Source of the DNA: Pseudomonas sp. JM0905a
Lineage (GTDB): Bacteria; Pseudomonadota; Gammaproteobacteria; Pseudomonadales; Pseudomonadaceae
Direction: 5' to 3'
Length of the DNA stretch: 64,000 bases
Assembly (NCBI RefSeq): GCF_014700075.1
Contig: NZ_JACXBU010000004.1
Span: forward strand, 1-64,000
The notes beneath the pieces are model-generated. The model was not told the DNA's origin. It saw only the letters and a program-made list of their open reading frames with translations, and did not search any database. Of the stretch, positions 54,375-63,957 are shown one piece after another; the stretch's first letter is position 1; the number at the start of each line of letters is the position of its first letter. The translations under genes and the position numbers were made by a program.

Positions 54375-54953
54375 ATGCTGCCCCTGGTGCTCGCATCCAG
54401 CTCCCCCTATCGCCGCGAACTGCTCGAACGCCTGCGCCTCCCCTTTACCTGGAGCGCTCCGGCCATCGACGAAAGCCGCCAACCTGAGGAATCCGCCGAA
54501 CAACTGGTGCGCCGCCTCGCTCTGGAGAAGGCTCGAGCCCTCGCCAACCAATACCCGAATCACCTGATCATCGGCTCCGACCAGGTCGCCGTGCTGGGCG
54601 AACAGATCCTCGGCAAGCCTCACGGCTTCGAACGCGCCCGCGACCAATTGCTGGCCGCGAGCGGCACCAGCGTCAGCTTCATGACTGGCCTCGCACTGCT
54701 GAACAGCGAAACCGGACAGCACCAAGTCGATTGCGTGCCATTCACCGTGCACTTCCGTGACCTGGACGAAGCGCGCATCAGCCGCTACCTGGAAGCGGAA
54801 CAACCCTACGACTGCGCCGGCAGCTTCAAGGCAGAAGGCCTTGGCGTGAGCCTGTTCCGCACCACCGAAGGCACGGACGCCACCAGCCTGGTCGGCCTCC
54901 CCCTGATTCGACTGGTAGATATGCTGCTCGCCGAAGGCGTGCAGATTCCCTGA
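54375..54953 (+). CDS. Maf-family nucleoside triphosphate pyrophosphatase (YceF-type)
   Basis: This 192-residue Maf protein has VLASSSPYRRELLERL at the N terminus, the ESAEQLVRRLALEKA helix, IIGSDQVAVL with the catalytic aspartate, and GSFKAEGLGVSLF near the C terminus. The wording of the substrate loops resembles YceF, which hydrolyses 7-methyl-GTP, rather than the dTTP/UTP-specific YhdE. CCCGGAG lies ahead of the ATG. It is divergent from yceD, a conserved pairing. Confidence 0.92.
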   Translation: MLPLVLASSSPYRRELLERLRLPFTWSAPAIDESRQPEESAEQLVRRLALEKARALANQYPNHLIIGSDQVAVLGEQILGKPHGFERARDQLLAASGTSVSFMTGLALLNSETGQHQVDCVPFTVHFRDLDEARISRYLEAEQPYDCAGSFKAEGLGVSLFRTTEGTDATSLVGLPLIRLVDMLLAEGVQIP

Positions 54954-54966
54954 CCCACATATAAAG

Positions 54967-54992
54967 GAAAGCCCGGCACTGGCCGGGCTTTC
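54967..54992. terminator. bidirectional terminator between maf and sppA
   Basis: GAAAGCCCGGC and GCCGGGCTTTC pair with a 4-nt loop between convergent genes. Confidence 0.88.
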
Positions 54993-55014
54993 TTCATTAG
55001 GACAACTGCCAACC

Positions 55015-55995
55015 TTAACGCAGGCTCGGCCCCTGGAACCCCATCCAAAGAGCGAGACGCTCAGCCACGCTGGCACCGAACTTCTTCGAGAAGCGATCGA
55101 AGGGAGACTCCTGGACGGTGTAGTCGACGATCTCCTTCGCACCGATCACTTCGCGAGCAACAAAGCTGGTATTGCCGAGCTTATCCACCAACCCCAGCTC
55201 CAGCGCCTGCTCACCGGACCAGACCAGGCCACTGAACAATTCGGGATGGCCATCTACCTTGAGCCGATCGCCACGCCCCTTCTTCACGCTCTCGATGAAC
55301 TGCTGGTGAGTGGTGTCCAGGACGTTTTGCCAGAACTCGGTTTCTTCCTGCTTCTGCGGCTGGAAAGGATCCAGGAAGGCCTTGTGCTCGCCCGAGGTAT
55401 AGACACGGCGCTCAACACCCAGCTTGCCCATGGCATCGACGAATCCAAAGCTCGCTGCGGTGACACCGATGGACCCGACAAGGCTGGCCTTGTCGGCATA
55501 GATCTCATCTGCAGCACTAGCGATGTAGTAGGCACCAGATGCCCCCAGGTCAGCGATCACGGCGTAAACCTTGATGCCCTTGTGTGCCTCGCGCAGACGG
55601 CGAATCTCGTCATAGACGTAGCCGGACTGCACCGGACTGCCGCCCGGACTATTGATGCGCAGCACCACCCCCTTGGTCTTCGGATCTTCGAAGGCCGCGC
55701 GCAGGCTGGTCACGATGTTGTCGGCACTGGCCGCCTCTTCATCGGCGATCATGCCGCGAACCTCTACCAGAGCAGTGTGCTCCTGGCCGCGCGCCGCGCT
55801 TTTTTGCAGATCGAAGGCCGGCGACAGCATCACCAGAGCGACAAACAGGTAAATGAAGGTCAAAAGCTTGAAGAAAATACCCCAGCGCCGCGCACGACGC
55901 TGCTCCTGAACACCTGCCAGAACAGCCTTTTCCAGCAGCTTCCAGCTCTTCTCTTCAGTTTTGTCGGCAGCCGGTTCTTTCCATTCGTCAGACAT
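55015..55995 (-). CDS. sppA: S49-family signal peptide peptidase SppA-like protease
   Basis: This 326-residue short-form SppA has a cytoplasmic N-terminal part, one membrane helix (residues 40-60) and a periplasmic serine protease domain. The catalytic dyad is S153 (LGASGAYYIAS) and K204 (SGEHKAFLDPF), the same spacing as in B. subtilis SppA. LRINSPGGSPVQSGYVYDEI is the substrate strand. It degrades leftover signal peptides. It overlaps the HAD gene by 8 nt. Confidence 0.93.
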   Translation of the reverse strand: MSDEWKEPAADKTEEKSWKLLEKAVLAGVQEQRRARRWGIFFKLLTFIYLFVALVMLSPAFDLQKSAARGQEHTALVEVRGMIADEEAASADNIVTSLRAAFEDPKTKGVVLRINSPGGSPVQSGYVYDEIRRLREAHKGIKVYAVIADLGASGAYYIASAADEIYADKASLVGSIGVTAASFGFVDAMGKLGVERRVYTSGEHKAFLDPFQPQKQEETEFWQNVLDTTHQQFIESVKKGRGDRLKVDGHPELFSGLVWSGEQALELGLVDKLGNTSFVAREVIGAKEIVDYTVQESPFDRFSKKFGASVAERLALWMGFQGPSLR

Positions 55996-56680
55996 AGGTC
56001 TCCACCTCTCGGGATTGCCGGCTCAGATCACCCTTCAGCCAGTGTCGCAGTTCCTCGAAACGCTCGATCGCCAACTTCGGCGACTCCTTGAGCAACTCTG
56101 CAAGCGGTTGGGCACCATAGCCCACTGCCACGGAATCCATCCCCGCCCGATGCGCCATGCGTAGATCGAAGGGCGAATCCCCCACCATCACAGCCCGCTC
56201 CGCCACCAACCCGCAATGAGCCAGGATTTCCTGCAACATGCGCGGATCAGGCTTGCTCGCGGTTTCATCAGCACAGCGCGTAACGTCGAAATAATCCAGC
56301 CAACCGCGCCCCGCCAGCACCTGATCGAGGCCGCGGCGACTCTTGCCGGTGGCCACCGCCAGACGATAGCCCTCCTCACGAAACGCCTCCAGCGCCTCGG
56401 CCACACCCTCGAACAGAGGCGAAGGCTGGCGCTCCAGAGCACCGTAGTGCTCACCGTAACGTTTGCGGAACGCGTCGATACAGCGCGAATCCTCGAGCTC
56501 CGGATAAAGAGTGGCGATAGCTTCCGGCAACCCGAGACCGATGATGCCCTTGATTGCAACATCATCGCGCCACGGCAGCCCGGATACGTCAGCCGCCACA
56601 CGCATGGATTCGACAATACGGGCAATGGAGTCAACCAGCGTGCCGTCCCAGTCAAATATAAGCAGCTGGTAATCAGGCAC
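55988..56680 (-). CDS. HAD-superfamily hydrolase, phosphoglycolate phosphatase-like
   Basis: This 230-residue HAD-IA phosphatase has motif [14 protein letters not shown] (D10, D12), motif [14 protein letters not shown], and the motif III/IV segment [11 protein letters not shown]...[13 protein letters not shown]. It is placed between rluC and sppA, as in other Pseudomonas. The substrate is not determined; phosphoglycolate or another small phosphate is likely. The start is GTG, overlapping the rluC stop by 8 nt (GTGCCTGA). Confidence 0.9.
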   Translation of the reverse strand: MPDYQLLIFDWDGTLVDSIARIVESMRVAADVSGLPWRDDVAIKGIIGLGLPEAIATLYPELEDSRCIDAFRKRYGEHYGALERQPSPLFEGVAEALEAFREEGYRLAVATGKSRRGLDQVLAGRGWLDYFDVTRCADETASKPDPRMLQEILAHCGLVAERAVMVGDSPFDLRMAHRAGMDSVAVGYGAQPLAELLKESPKLAIERFEELRHWLKGDLSRQSREVETYV

Positions 56681-57626
56681 CGAGACGCTCCAGGGTTTTT
56701 TCCCACATCTCGTCCACCGGAGCTTCCAGCTTCAGTTCGCCGCCATCGGGAAGACTGATCGCCAGGGAATGCGCGTGCAGGAACAAGCGCTTGCCGCCCA
56801 GCTCGCGAATCTCGCGAGTGAAATCCTCGTCACCGTACTTGGGGTCGCCAGCGATGGAATGACCGGCGTGCTTGGCATGCACACGAATCTGGTGGGTACG
56901 CCCGGTGATCGGACTGGCTTCCACCAGCGTGGCGAACTCGCCGAAACGACGCACGACGCGGAATTCGGTCAGCGCTTCCTTGCCCTCGGGATTCACCTCG
57001 ACCATCCGCTCGCCGGAGCGCAGGTTGTTCTTCAGCAACGGCGCACTGACCTTCTTCTTTGAGGTCGGCCAACTGCCGCGCACCAGCGCGAGGTAACGCT
57101 TGTCGACACCATCGCCACGCAGCGCCTCGTGAAGGTGACGCAGCATGCTGCGCTTCTTGGCGATCATCAGCAGACCGGAGGTGTCGCGATCCAGGCGATG
57201 CACCAGCTCCAGGTCCTTGGCTTCGGGACGCAACTGACGAAAGGCCTCGATCACACCAAAGCTGAGACCACTGCCGCCGTGAACCGCGATGCCGGCCGGC
57301 TTGTTCAGCACGATCAGCGCCTTATCCTCGTAGACGATCGCAGCCTCCAGCCGTTCCAGCATCCCCTGGGCAACCGGAGCCGGTTCGTCCGGTTCGGACA
57401 GGCGCAGCGGCGGAACCCGTACCACATCGCCCGCCTGGAGCTTGTACTCAGGCTTGATACGCCCCTTGTTCACGCGAACTTCGCCCTTGCGAAGGATGCG
57501 ATAAATCAATGTCTTGGGCGCACCTTTCAGCTGGGTGCGTAGGAAATTGTCGATTCGTTGGCCGGCATATTCCGGCGCAACCTCAAGCAGCTGGACGCCG
57601 GAGGTTGGAGAGGCGGGAGTATTCAT
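56673..57626 (-). CDS. rluC: 23S rRNA pseudouridine synthase RluC
   Basis: This 317-residue enzyme modifies 23S rRNA uridines 955, 2504 and 2580 (E. coli numbering). It has an N-terminal S4 domain (residues 24-75, [20 protein letters not shown]) and a catalytic domain with D146 in [16 protein letters not shown], and [16 protein letters not shown] 57626 matches the family start; the longer frame to 57698 crosses the rne promoter region. It is divergent from rne, a conserved arrangement in gammaproteobacteria. Confidence 0.95.
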   Translation of the reverse strand: MNTPASPTSGVQLLEVAPEYAGQRIDNFLRTQLKGAPKTLIYRILRKGEVRVNKGRIKPEYKLQAGDVVRVPPLRLSEPDEPAPVAQGMLERLEAAIVYEDKALIVLNKPAGIAVHGGSGLSFGVIEAFRQLRPEAKDLELVHRLDRDTSGLLMIAKKRSMLRHLHEALRGDGVDKRYLALVRGSWPTSKKKVSAPLLKNNLRSGERMVEVNPEGKEALTEFRVVRRFGEFATLVEASPITGRTHQIRVHAKHAGHSIAGDPKYGDEDFTREIRELGGKRLFLHAHSLAISLPDGGELKLEAPVDEMWEKTLERLGA

Positions 57627-57654
57627 CTGCGCATCATAACAATTTTTTATGGAT

Positions 57655-57683
57655 TTGAAGCACTTAATGATTACTGCTATAGT
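57655..57683 (+). promoter_or_regulatory. sigma-70 promoter TTGAAG-N17-TATAGT of rne
   Basis: There is an optimal 17-bp spacer, with -35 four of six and -10 five of six. It places the rne start of transcription near 57690. Confidence 0.75.
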
Positions 57684-57689
57684 CGCGAA

Positions 57690-58184
57690 CGCCGCCAAAA
57701 GCGGCCTGGTTTCGGGGTGTTCGCCATATCTGCCACCCCAACCGCTGCAACCCTTTCAGGACGTAAGGCCGTCCGACAGAAAAGTCGCCGCAATGGCCGC
57801 GAATTTTCCGAAATCAAAGCCTCGAGCCATGACGCGTGATCGCCCCTTTCAATGGGAGATTGCGGTAAATGCAACCCGCTACGGATTCAGCGAGCGGCAC
57901 CCGATTTTCAAGGGATAAGTGTAGGGTGGAGATGCATAACCGTCGGACTGCGTAGTTTCAAGACGCTTCATTTCGTCCGCTACCGACCGTTGATTCCTCC
58001 TCCTGAACAAGTGCTTCTGTCACGACACAGCAAGCAGGAGACGTAGTCGCGATTCCGGCCCCATTGGCTGGAGCTCGCTGGACACTGGGGTGGCCCTCCA
58101 CCCCTGACACGCACCTGACACCGACCGCGAGAGTCGTGTGCGCCAATCGCCGTTTCCGGCAGCCCGGAAACCTATTGGTACCAC
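57690..58184 (+). promoter_or_regulatory. long structured 5' leader of rne
   Basis: About 495 nt separate the predicted start of transcription from the rne ATG. The stretch codes for no protein I can support. It contains strong hairpins, GCCGC/GCGGC near 57692-57706, GGGGTGG-CCCT-CCACCCC (58087-58104) and GTTTCCGG-CAGC-CCGGAAAC (58152-58171), the last ending 13 nt before the ATG where no good ribosome binding site is seen. RNase E autoregulates through its leader in enterobacteria; a similar role is inferred. Confidence 0.65.
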
Positions 58185-61100
58185 ATGAAAAGAATGCTGA
58201 TTAACGCGACTCAGCCCGAAGAGTTGCGTGTTGCTCTGGTCGACGGCCAACGCCTGTATGACCTGGACATCGAATCGGGTGCCCGCGAGCAGAAGAAAGC
58301 CAACATCTACAAAGGCCGAATCACTCGCATCGAACCCAGCCTCGAGGCAGCCTTCGTCGACTTCGGCGCTGAGCGCCACGGCTTCCTGCCCCTGAAAGAA
58401 ATCTCCCGCGAATACTTCAAGAAGTCCCCCGAAGGTCGCATCAACATCAAGGAAGTGCTCAGCGAAGGCCAGGAAGTCATCGTCCAGGTCGAGAAAGAAG
58501 AGCGCGGCAACAAGGGCGCAGCCCTGACCACCTTCATCAGCCTCGCCGGCCGTTACCTGGTGCTGATGCCGAACAACCCCCGTGCCGGCGGCATCTCCCG
58601 TCGCATCGAAGGCGAAGAGCGCAACGAACTGCGCGAAGCGCTAAACGGTCTCAACGCTCCGGCCGACATGGGCCTGATCGTCCGCACCGCAGGCCTCGGC
58701 CGCTCCAGCGAAGAGCTGCAGTGGGACCTGGACTACCTGCTGCAACTCTGGAGCGCCATCAAGGAAGCCTCCGGTGAGCGTGGCGCCCCCTTCCTGATCT
58801 ACCAGGAAAGCAACGTCATCATCCGCGCCATCCGCGACTACCTGCGCCAGGACATCGGCGAAGTGCTGGTTGACAGCGTCGAAGCCCACGAGGAAGCCCT
58901 GAGCTTCATTCGCCAGGTGATGCCGCAGTACCAGAGCAAGATCAAGCTCTACCAGGACAGCGTTCCGCTGTTCAATCGCTTCCAGATCGAAAGCCAGATC
59001 GAAACCGCCTTCCAGCGCGAAGTGAAGCTGCCGTCCGGCGGCTCCATCGTCATCGACCCGACCGAAGCCCTGGTGTCCATCGACATCAACTCGGCGCGTG
59101 CGACCAAGGGCGGTGACATCGAAGAAACCGCCCTGCAGACCAACCTGGAAGCGGCCGAAGAAATCGCCCGCCAGCTGCGCCTGCGTGACATCGGCGGCCT
59201 GATCGTCATCGACTTCATCGACATGACCCCGGCCAAGAACCAGCGCGCCGTGGAAGAGAAAGTCCGCGAAGCCCTGGAAGCCGACCGCGCTCGTGTGCAG
59301 ATCGGCCGTATCTCCCGCTTCGGCCTGCTGGAAATGTCGCGTCAGCGTCTGCGTCCGTCCCTGGGCGAGACCAGCGGCATCGTCTGCCCCCGTTGCGACG
59401 GCCAAGGCATCATCCGTGACGTCGAGTCCCTGTCGCTGGCCATCCTGCGCCTGATCGAAGAAGAAGCCCTCAAGGACCGCACCGCCGAAGTACGCGCCCA
59501 GGTGCCGATCCCGGTTGCCGCCTTCCTGCTCAACGAGAAGCGCAACAGCATCACCAAGATCGAGCTGCGTAGCCGTTCGCGCATTGTCATCCTGCCGAAC
59601 GACCACCTGGAAACCCCGCACTTCGAAGTCCAGCGCCTGCGCGACGACAGCCCGGAAGTGCAGAGCAACCAGTCCAGCTACGAAATGACCCCGGCCGAGA
59701 CTGAAGAAGTCCAGCAGGTCAGCTCCACCCGCACCCTGGTCCGCCAGGAAGCCGCGGTGAAGACCGTATCCCCCGAGCGCCCTGCCCCGGCACCGACCCC
59801 GGCCGCCCCGCTGGCTCCGCCGGCACCGGCTCCGGAACCGAGCCTGTTCAAAGGCCTGGTGAAGTCCCTGGTGGGCCTGTTCGCCGGCAAGGAAGAGCCC
59901 AAGGTCGAAGCCGAGAAGCCTGCCGCCGAGCGCCAGCCGCGCGGTGACGAGCGTCGCAACGGCCGCCAGCAGAACCGCCGCCGTGACAGCCGCGAAGGTC
60001 GTGAAGGCCGCCGCGAGGAAGATCGCAAACCGCGTGAAGAGCGCCAGCCGCGCGAAGCCCGTGAAGGCCAGGAAGCTCGTCGCGAGCGTGGTGAACGTGC
60101 GGAGCGTCCGGCCCGCGAAGAGCGCCAGCCGCGTGAAGAGCGTCAGCCCCGCGAGGAACGCCAGCCCCGCGAGCCGCGCGAAGAGCGTCAACCGCGTGAA
60201 GAGCGCCAGCCCCGTGAGGAGCGTCAACCCCGCGAAGAGCGCCAGCCGCGTGAAGCCCGCGAAGGCCAGGAAGGTCGTCGCGAGCGTGGCGAGCGCGCTG
60301 AGCGTCCGGCCCGCGAAGAACGTCAGCCGCGCGAAGAGCGTCAGCCCCGCGACGAGCGCCAGCCGCGTGCCGAAGTGGCCCAGGCTGAAGTGGTCGACGA
60401 AGAACTGCTGAACAACGAAGAACTGCTGCAAGACGACGATCAGGAAGGCGCCGATGGTGAGCGTCCCCGTCGTCGCTCCCGTGGTCAGCGTCGTCGCAGC
60501 AACCGTCGCGAGCGTCAGCGCGAAGCCAATGGCGAAGAGCTGGGTGCAGACGAGGAAGGCACTGAACAGGCCGTTCCGGCCGACGCAGTCCAGGCCGCTT
60601 CCGTAGCCGCCGCCACTGTTGTTGCCACCGACGTGGCTGCTGAAGTGGTTGCCGAAGCCACCGCTGAAGCTCCGGTCCAGGTGGAAACTCCGGTTGCCGA
60701 AGCAGTCGTTGAAGCGCCGGCCGCAGAAGCCGCGGCTGCCGAGACTGTTGAAGCCGCCCCGACTGCCGAACAGGCTCCGGTGGTAGAGCAGTCCCCGACT
60801 GTGGTGGAAGCTCCTGTCGCTGAAACAGCCCCCGCCGAAGTCGTGGTAGAAGCTCCTGTCGCGGCTCCTGCTGAGGAAGCGCCGGCTCAGGAAGCTGCTC
60901 AAGCGCCGTCCAGCACCGGCCGCGCCGCCAACGACCCGCGTGAAGTACGTCGTCGTCAGCGCGAAGCCGAGCGCCTGGCCAAGGAAGCCGAAGCGTCTGC
61001 CGCCCAGGCTATTGAAGCCGTAGCCGCCGCCGAGCCAGTATCCGCTGCCGCCCACGCCGTCGCTGGTGTGGAAGAGGAAGTGGTCGCTGCCGAGCAGAAG

Positions 61101-61259
61101 GTCGAGGAAGCTGTTGAACAAGTCGTGGAAGCTCCGGCCGAACAACCCGAGCAAGTAGCAGCCGAAGCGACCGAAGCCCAAGCGCCGGCCGAAGCCGAGA
61201 CCAAGGCTGAGGAAGAAGAGAAGGACGAAGCCAAGGACGAGACCAAACCGGTCGTCTGA
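58185..61259 (+). CDS. rne: ribonuclease E
   Basis: This 1024-residue endonuclease is the scaffold of the RNA degradosome. Its catalytic half (residues 1-500) has an S1 domain at 35-120, DNase I-like residues D300 (VSIDIN) and D343 (IDFIDM), and the zinc link C401-PR-C404. The unstructured half begins near residue 500, with an amphipathic membrane-binding helix [15 protein letters not shown] at about 557-571. An Arg/Glu/Gln/Pro repeat spans 617-728, an arginine-rich RNA-binding block ([17 protein letters not shown]) follows, and the tail is Ala/Glu/Val-rich. Confidence 0.97.
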   Translation: MKRMLINATQPEELRVALVDGQRLYDLDIESGAREQKKANIYKGRITRIEPSLEAAFVDFGAERHGFLPLKEISREYFKKSPEGRINIKEVLSEGQEVIVQVEKEERGNKGAALTTFISLAGRYLVLMPNNPRAGGISRRIEGEERNELREALNGLNAPADMGLIVRTAGLGRSSEELQWDLDYLLQLWSAIKEASGERGAPFLIYQESNVIIRAIRDYLRQDIGEVLVDSVEAHEEALSFIRQVMPQYQSKIKLYQDSVPLFNRFQIESQIETAFQREVKLPSGGSIVIDPTEALVSIDINSARATKGGDIEETALQTNLEAAEEIARQLRLRDIGGLIVIDFIDMTPAKNQRAVEEKVREALEADRARVQIGRISRFGLLEMSRQRLRPSLGETSGIVCPRCDGQGIIRDVESLSLAILRLIEEEALKDRTAEVRAQVPIPVAAFLLNEKRNSITKIELRSRSRIVILPNDHLETPHFEVQRLRDDSPEVQSNQSSYEMTPAETEEVQQVSSTRTLVRQEAAVKTVSPERPAPAPTPAAPLAPPAPAPEPSLFKGLVKSLVGLFAGKEEPKVEAEKPAAERQPRGDERRNGRQQNRRRDSREGREGRREEDRKPREERQPREAREGQEARRERGERAERPAREERQPREERQPREERQPREPREERQPREERQPREERQPREERQPREAREGQEGRRERGERAERPAREERQPREERQPRDERQPRAEVAQAEVVDEELLNNEELLQDDDQEGADGERPRRRSRGQRRRSNRRERQREANGEELGADEEGTEQAVPADAVQAASVAAATVVATDVAAEVVAEATAEAPVQVETPVAEAVVEAPAAEAAAAETVEAAPTAEQAPVVEQSPTVVEAPVAETAPAEVVVEAPVAAPAEEAPAQEAAQAPSSTGRAANDPREVRRRQREAERLAKEAEASAAQAIEAVAAAEPVSAAAHAVAGVEEEVVAAEQKVEEAVEQVVEAPAEQPEQVAAEATEAQAPAEAETKAEEEEKDEAKDETKPVV
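60033..60370 (+). repeat. in-frame tandem repeat in rne encoding REERQP-type units
   Basis: An 18-nt (six-codon) unit encoding REERQP is repeated many times. A larger block around REAREGQE...[12 protein letters not shown] occurs twice, 198 nt (11 units) apart. Confidence 0.9.
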
Positions 61260-61274
61260 AACCAGTCCTGAATG

Positions 61275-61306
61275 AAAAAGGGGATGCCAATGGCATCCCC
61301 TTTTTT
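61275..61306 (+). terminator. terminator after rne
   Basis: AAAAAGGGGATGCC-AAT-GGCATCCCCTTTTT is a 14-bp stem ending in a T run, and probably also serves the convergent ABC exporter gene. Confidence 0.93.
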
Positions 61307-61329
61307 CTTGTCCGAAATATAGAAGCCCG

Positions 61330-63111
61330 CTATTCCACTTCGTCTCCTACCTGGGTCGCGAATTGCAGCTCCGCCAGCCGGGCATAGAGCGGACTGTTGG
61401 CCACCAGCTGCGCGTGACGACCGACCGCCACTACCCTGCCCCGCTCCATCACCGCGATTCGGTCGGCGTTCTGCACCGTGGCCAGGCGGTGGGCGATCAC
61501 CAGCGTCGTGCGTCCGCTCATCAGTGCCGGTAGTGCCTGCTGGATCAGGTGCTCGCTTTCCGCATCCAGGGCGCTCGTCGCTTCGTCCAGCAACAGGATG
61601 GGCGCGTCCACCAGCAGAGCGCGCGCGATGGCCAGGCGCTGCCGCTGGCCGCCAGAGAGACCGATGCCACCTTCTCCCAGATGGGTCTGGTAACCCTGCG
61701 GCAGGCGGGTGATGAACTCGTGCGCATGGGCGGCGCGGGCAGCCGCTTCGACCTCGGCGTCCGTGGCTGACGGGCGACCGTAGCGGATGTTGTCCTCAAC
61801 GCTGCCGTAGAACAGCGCAGGATTCTGCGAAACCAATGCAAAGCAGCGGCGCAGGTGGGCCGGTTCCAGCTGCTTCAGCTCAACGCCCTCCACCTGGATG
61901 CTGCCCCCCTGGGGATCGAAGAAGCGCAGCAACAGCTCGAAGACCGTCGACTTGCCCGCACCTGAAGGCCCCACCAGCGCCAATGTCTCGCCGGGGCGAA
62001 CCTCCAGGCTGACGCCGTCCAGCGCGTTCACTTCCGGCCGACCAGGATAGGCGAAGCGCACGGCGTCCAGCTCGATGCGACCGCTGACCCGCTCCGGCAG
62101 CGACACCTGTCCCTGCGCGGGCGCATGAATATCGTTTCGCGCCTGCAGCAGCTCGGCGATTCGCTCAGCGGCACCGGCAGCGCTCTGCAGCTCGCCGATC
62201 ACCTCGCTGATGGCACCGAAGGCCGCCCCCACGATCAGGCTGTAGAAGACGAAAGCCGCCAGGTCGCCGGGTGATATGCGCCCGGCGATCACATCCATAC
62301 CGCCGACCCAGAGCATCACGCCCACCGCGCCCAGCACCAGCAGGATCACCAGGGTGATCAGCCAGGCGCGCTGGGTGATACGCAGGCGCGCGGTGTCGAA
62401 GGCCCCCTCCACCGTGCGGGCGAATCTCTGGCGATCCTGTTCCTGGTGGTTGTAGGCCTGTACCGTCTTGATCTGCCCCAGGGTTTCCCCGACGTAGCTG
62501 CCGACGTCGGCGATACGGTCCTGGCTTTGCCGCGAGAGGCGCCGCACCCGCCGGCCGAAGAGGAGGATGGGCGCCAGCACCAGTGGCAGCGCCAGCAGGA
62601 CGATGCCGGTCAGTTTCGGGTTGGTGACGAACAGCAGGCCGATACCACCCACCAGCATGATGCCGTTGCGCAAGGCCATGGACAGCGACGAGCCGATCAC
62701 CGACTGCAGCAAGGTGGTGTCGGCGGTGAGCCTGGACTGGATTTCGGACGCGCGATTGCTTTCGTAGAAGCCCGGATGCAGCTGGATCAGATGGTCGAAC
62801 ACGCGCTTGCGGATATCCGCCACGAAGCGCTCGCCAATCCACGAGACCAGGTAGAAGCGCGTGAAAGTGCCCAGCGCCAGAGCCAGCACCAGGCCGAAGA
62901 ACAGCATGATCGAATGCTGCAGCGACGCTTCGGACTGGGTAGCCAGACCCTGGTCCACCAGCAAGCGGATGCCCTGCCCCATCGACAGGGTAATGGCGGC
63001 GGTGAACAGCAGCGCCAGCAAGGCACCCATCACGCGCCAGCGGTAGGGCGCGACGAAGCGCGCAGCCATGCGCAGCGCATTACGCTGCCGTGAGGAAAGG
63101 AGAGATGCCAT
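61330..63111 (-). CDS. ABC exporter, fused permease/ATPase (MsbA/LmrA-like)
   Basis: This 593-residue half-transporter has six membrane helices (residues 20-305) and a nucleotide-binding domain with Walker A GPSGAGKST at 381-389, the Q-loop in LVSQNPALFYGSVEDN, signature LSGGQRQRLAIARAL, Walker B ILLLDEATSALD and the H-loop VIAHRLATV. It resembles the MsbA/multidrug exporter group, but true msbA is usually followed by lpxK or waa genes, which are absent here. The substrate is unknown. It is the last of three minus-strand genes. Confidence 0.92.
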   Translation of the reverse strand: MASLLSSRQRNALRMAARFVAPYRWRVMGALLALLFTAAITLSMGQGIRLLVDQGLATQSEASLQHSIMLFFGLVLALALGTFTRFYLVSWIGERFVADIRKRVFDHLIQLHPGFYESNRASEIQSRLTADTTLLQSVIGSSLSMALRNGIMLVGGIGLLFVTNPKLTGIVLLALPLVLAPILLFGRRVRRLSRQSQDRIADVGSYVGETLGQIKTVQAYNHQEQDRQRFARTVEGAFDTARLRITQRAWLITLVILLVLGAVGVMLWVGGMDVIAGRISPGDLAAFVFYSLIVGAAFGAISEVIGELQSAAGAAERIAELLQARNDIHAPAQGQVSLPERVSGRIELDAVRFAYPGRPEVNALDGVSLEVRPGETLALVGPSGAGKSTVFELLLRFFDPQGGSIQVEGVELKQLEPAHLRRCFALVSQNPALFYGSVEDNIRYGRPSATDAEVEAAARAAHAHEFITRLPQGYQTHLGEGGIGLSGGQRQRLAIARALLVDAPILLLDEATSALDAESEHLIQQALPALMSGRTTLVIAHRLATVQNADRIAVMERGRVVAVGRHAQLVANSPLYARLAELQFATQVGDEVE

Positions 63112-63119
63112 CGAAGGAC

Positions 63120-63530
63120 TCAGTCAGCCAGGCCAGGGGATTGTCCACCTCGCGCCGGAGCTTCCGCCCACCAGCCCACCAGGCAGAGGCACAGCGCCAC
63201 CAGATTGGTGGATAGGGGATTGAAGGCCTGGATCAGCAGGCCCGGTGTGAACAGCGCCACGTCCAGCAGCAGCCCCGCCAGCAGCAGCGCCGATACGACG
63301 AGCGGCCAGCGCGACTGGCGAACCATGATCAGGACCAGCGCCATGACGATCTCCGCCAGCCCGGCGAGGGTCGCCACCAGCTCGACGCGGGCCAACCCGT
63401 GGACCGCAATCATCAGTTTCTCGTCGGCGCTCAGCCAGAGCAGCTTAGGCACGAGACCATGGTAGAGGAACAGCAGCGCCAGCCCCCAGCGAGCCAGCAA
63501 GGCGAATCGACGCAGTTCAGCGATCGGCAT
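63120..63530 (-). CDS. DoxX-like family membrane protein
   Basis: This 136-residue protein has four hydrophobic helices (about residues 10-32, 44-66, 72-92, 98-120), with LARWGLALLFLYHGLVPKLL at the N terminus and LAGLAEIVMALVLIMV, the pattern of the short DoxX-like family. It overlaps the DCC-family gene by 14 nt and lies 8 nt before the ABC exporter. DoxX/DCC pairs are common and are thought to work with a thiol redox partner; the function is unproven. Confidence 0.82.
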   Translation of the reverse strand: MPIAELRRFALLARWGLALLFLYHGLVPKLLWLSADEKLMIAVHGLARVELVATLAGLAEIVMALVLIMVRQSRWPLVVSALLLAGLLLDVALFTPGLLIQAFNPLSTNLVALCLCLVGWWAEAPARGGQSPGLAD

Positions 63531-63957
63531 TCAGGAAGCGCCCCTCATGGTCTGGGGACGGCATCAGGCAGACGTCATATCGACCGAAGAGACGATAGCG
63601 ATTCAGCGCGACGCGGTCATAGCACCAGTCGCGAAAACCCAGCGGCAGGAAACGGAAGATCGCCAGCAACGGCCAGGGCGCCGGCAGCTGGCGCAGGATT
63701 CGTGCAATGGCCTCGGAGCGGACGAACAACTCGGCCCCTTCGACATAGAGCAAGGTGGCGAAGCTGTCGGGCGGCAAGCCGAACCAGTGAAGGATCGCCT
63801 GCCCTTCGGCCGACTGCACCGAGGCAAGCTTGATGGTCCGCGCCCGATCATGGCGGATCAGGAACTTCGCCCAGCCATTGCAGAGCTTGCACACCCCGTC
63901 GAAGAGCACGACGCGCTCTCCGGGGCCGACATGGGGAGGGTATTGCTCGGCATCCAT
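63517..63957 (-). CDS. DCC family (DUF393) thiol-disulfide oxidoreductase-like protein
   Basis: This 146-residue protein has the signature VVLFDGVCKLCNGW (C23-x-x-C26) with the paired aspartate, then FLIRHDRARTIKLASVQS and FLPLGFRDWCYDRVALNRY, the DUF393 layout. The CxxC suggests thiol-disulfide exchange. The start is ATG at 63957. It heads the three-gene set with the DoxX-like protein and the ABC exporter; the promoter must lie in the last 40 nt of the window or beyond. Confidence 0.85.
   Translation of the reverse strand: MDAEQYPPHVGPGERVVLFDGVCKLCNGWAKFLIRHDRARTIKLASVQSAEGQAILHWFGLPPDSFATLLYVEGAELFVRSEAIARILRQLPAPWPLLAIFRFLPLGFRDWCYDRVALNRYRLFGRYDVCLMPSPDHEGRFLNADR

Noticed and set aside
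60033-60370. Possible CRISPR-like array
   Set aside because: The repeats are 18-nt in-frame codon repeats inside rne without unique spacers.
58641-61181. 846-codon open frame antisense to rne
   Set aside because: It is a by-product of GC-rich codon use. The plus strand encodes a complete RNase E with all catalytic residues, and the antisense product is low-complexity with no binding site or family match.
61330-63957. lpx/msbA lipid A export locus
   Set aside because: The ABC protein is MsbA-like but no lpxK, waa or kdsB gene accompanies it. The DoxX/DCC neighbours point to another role.
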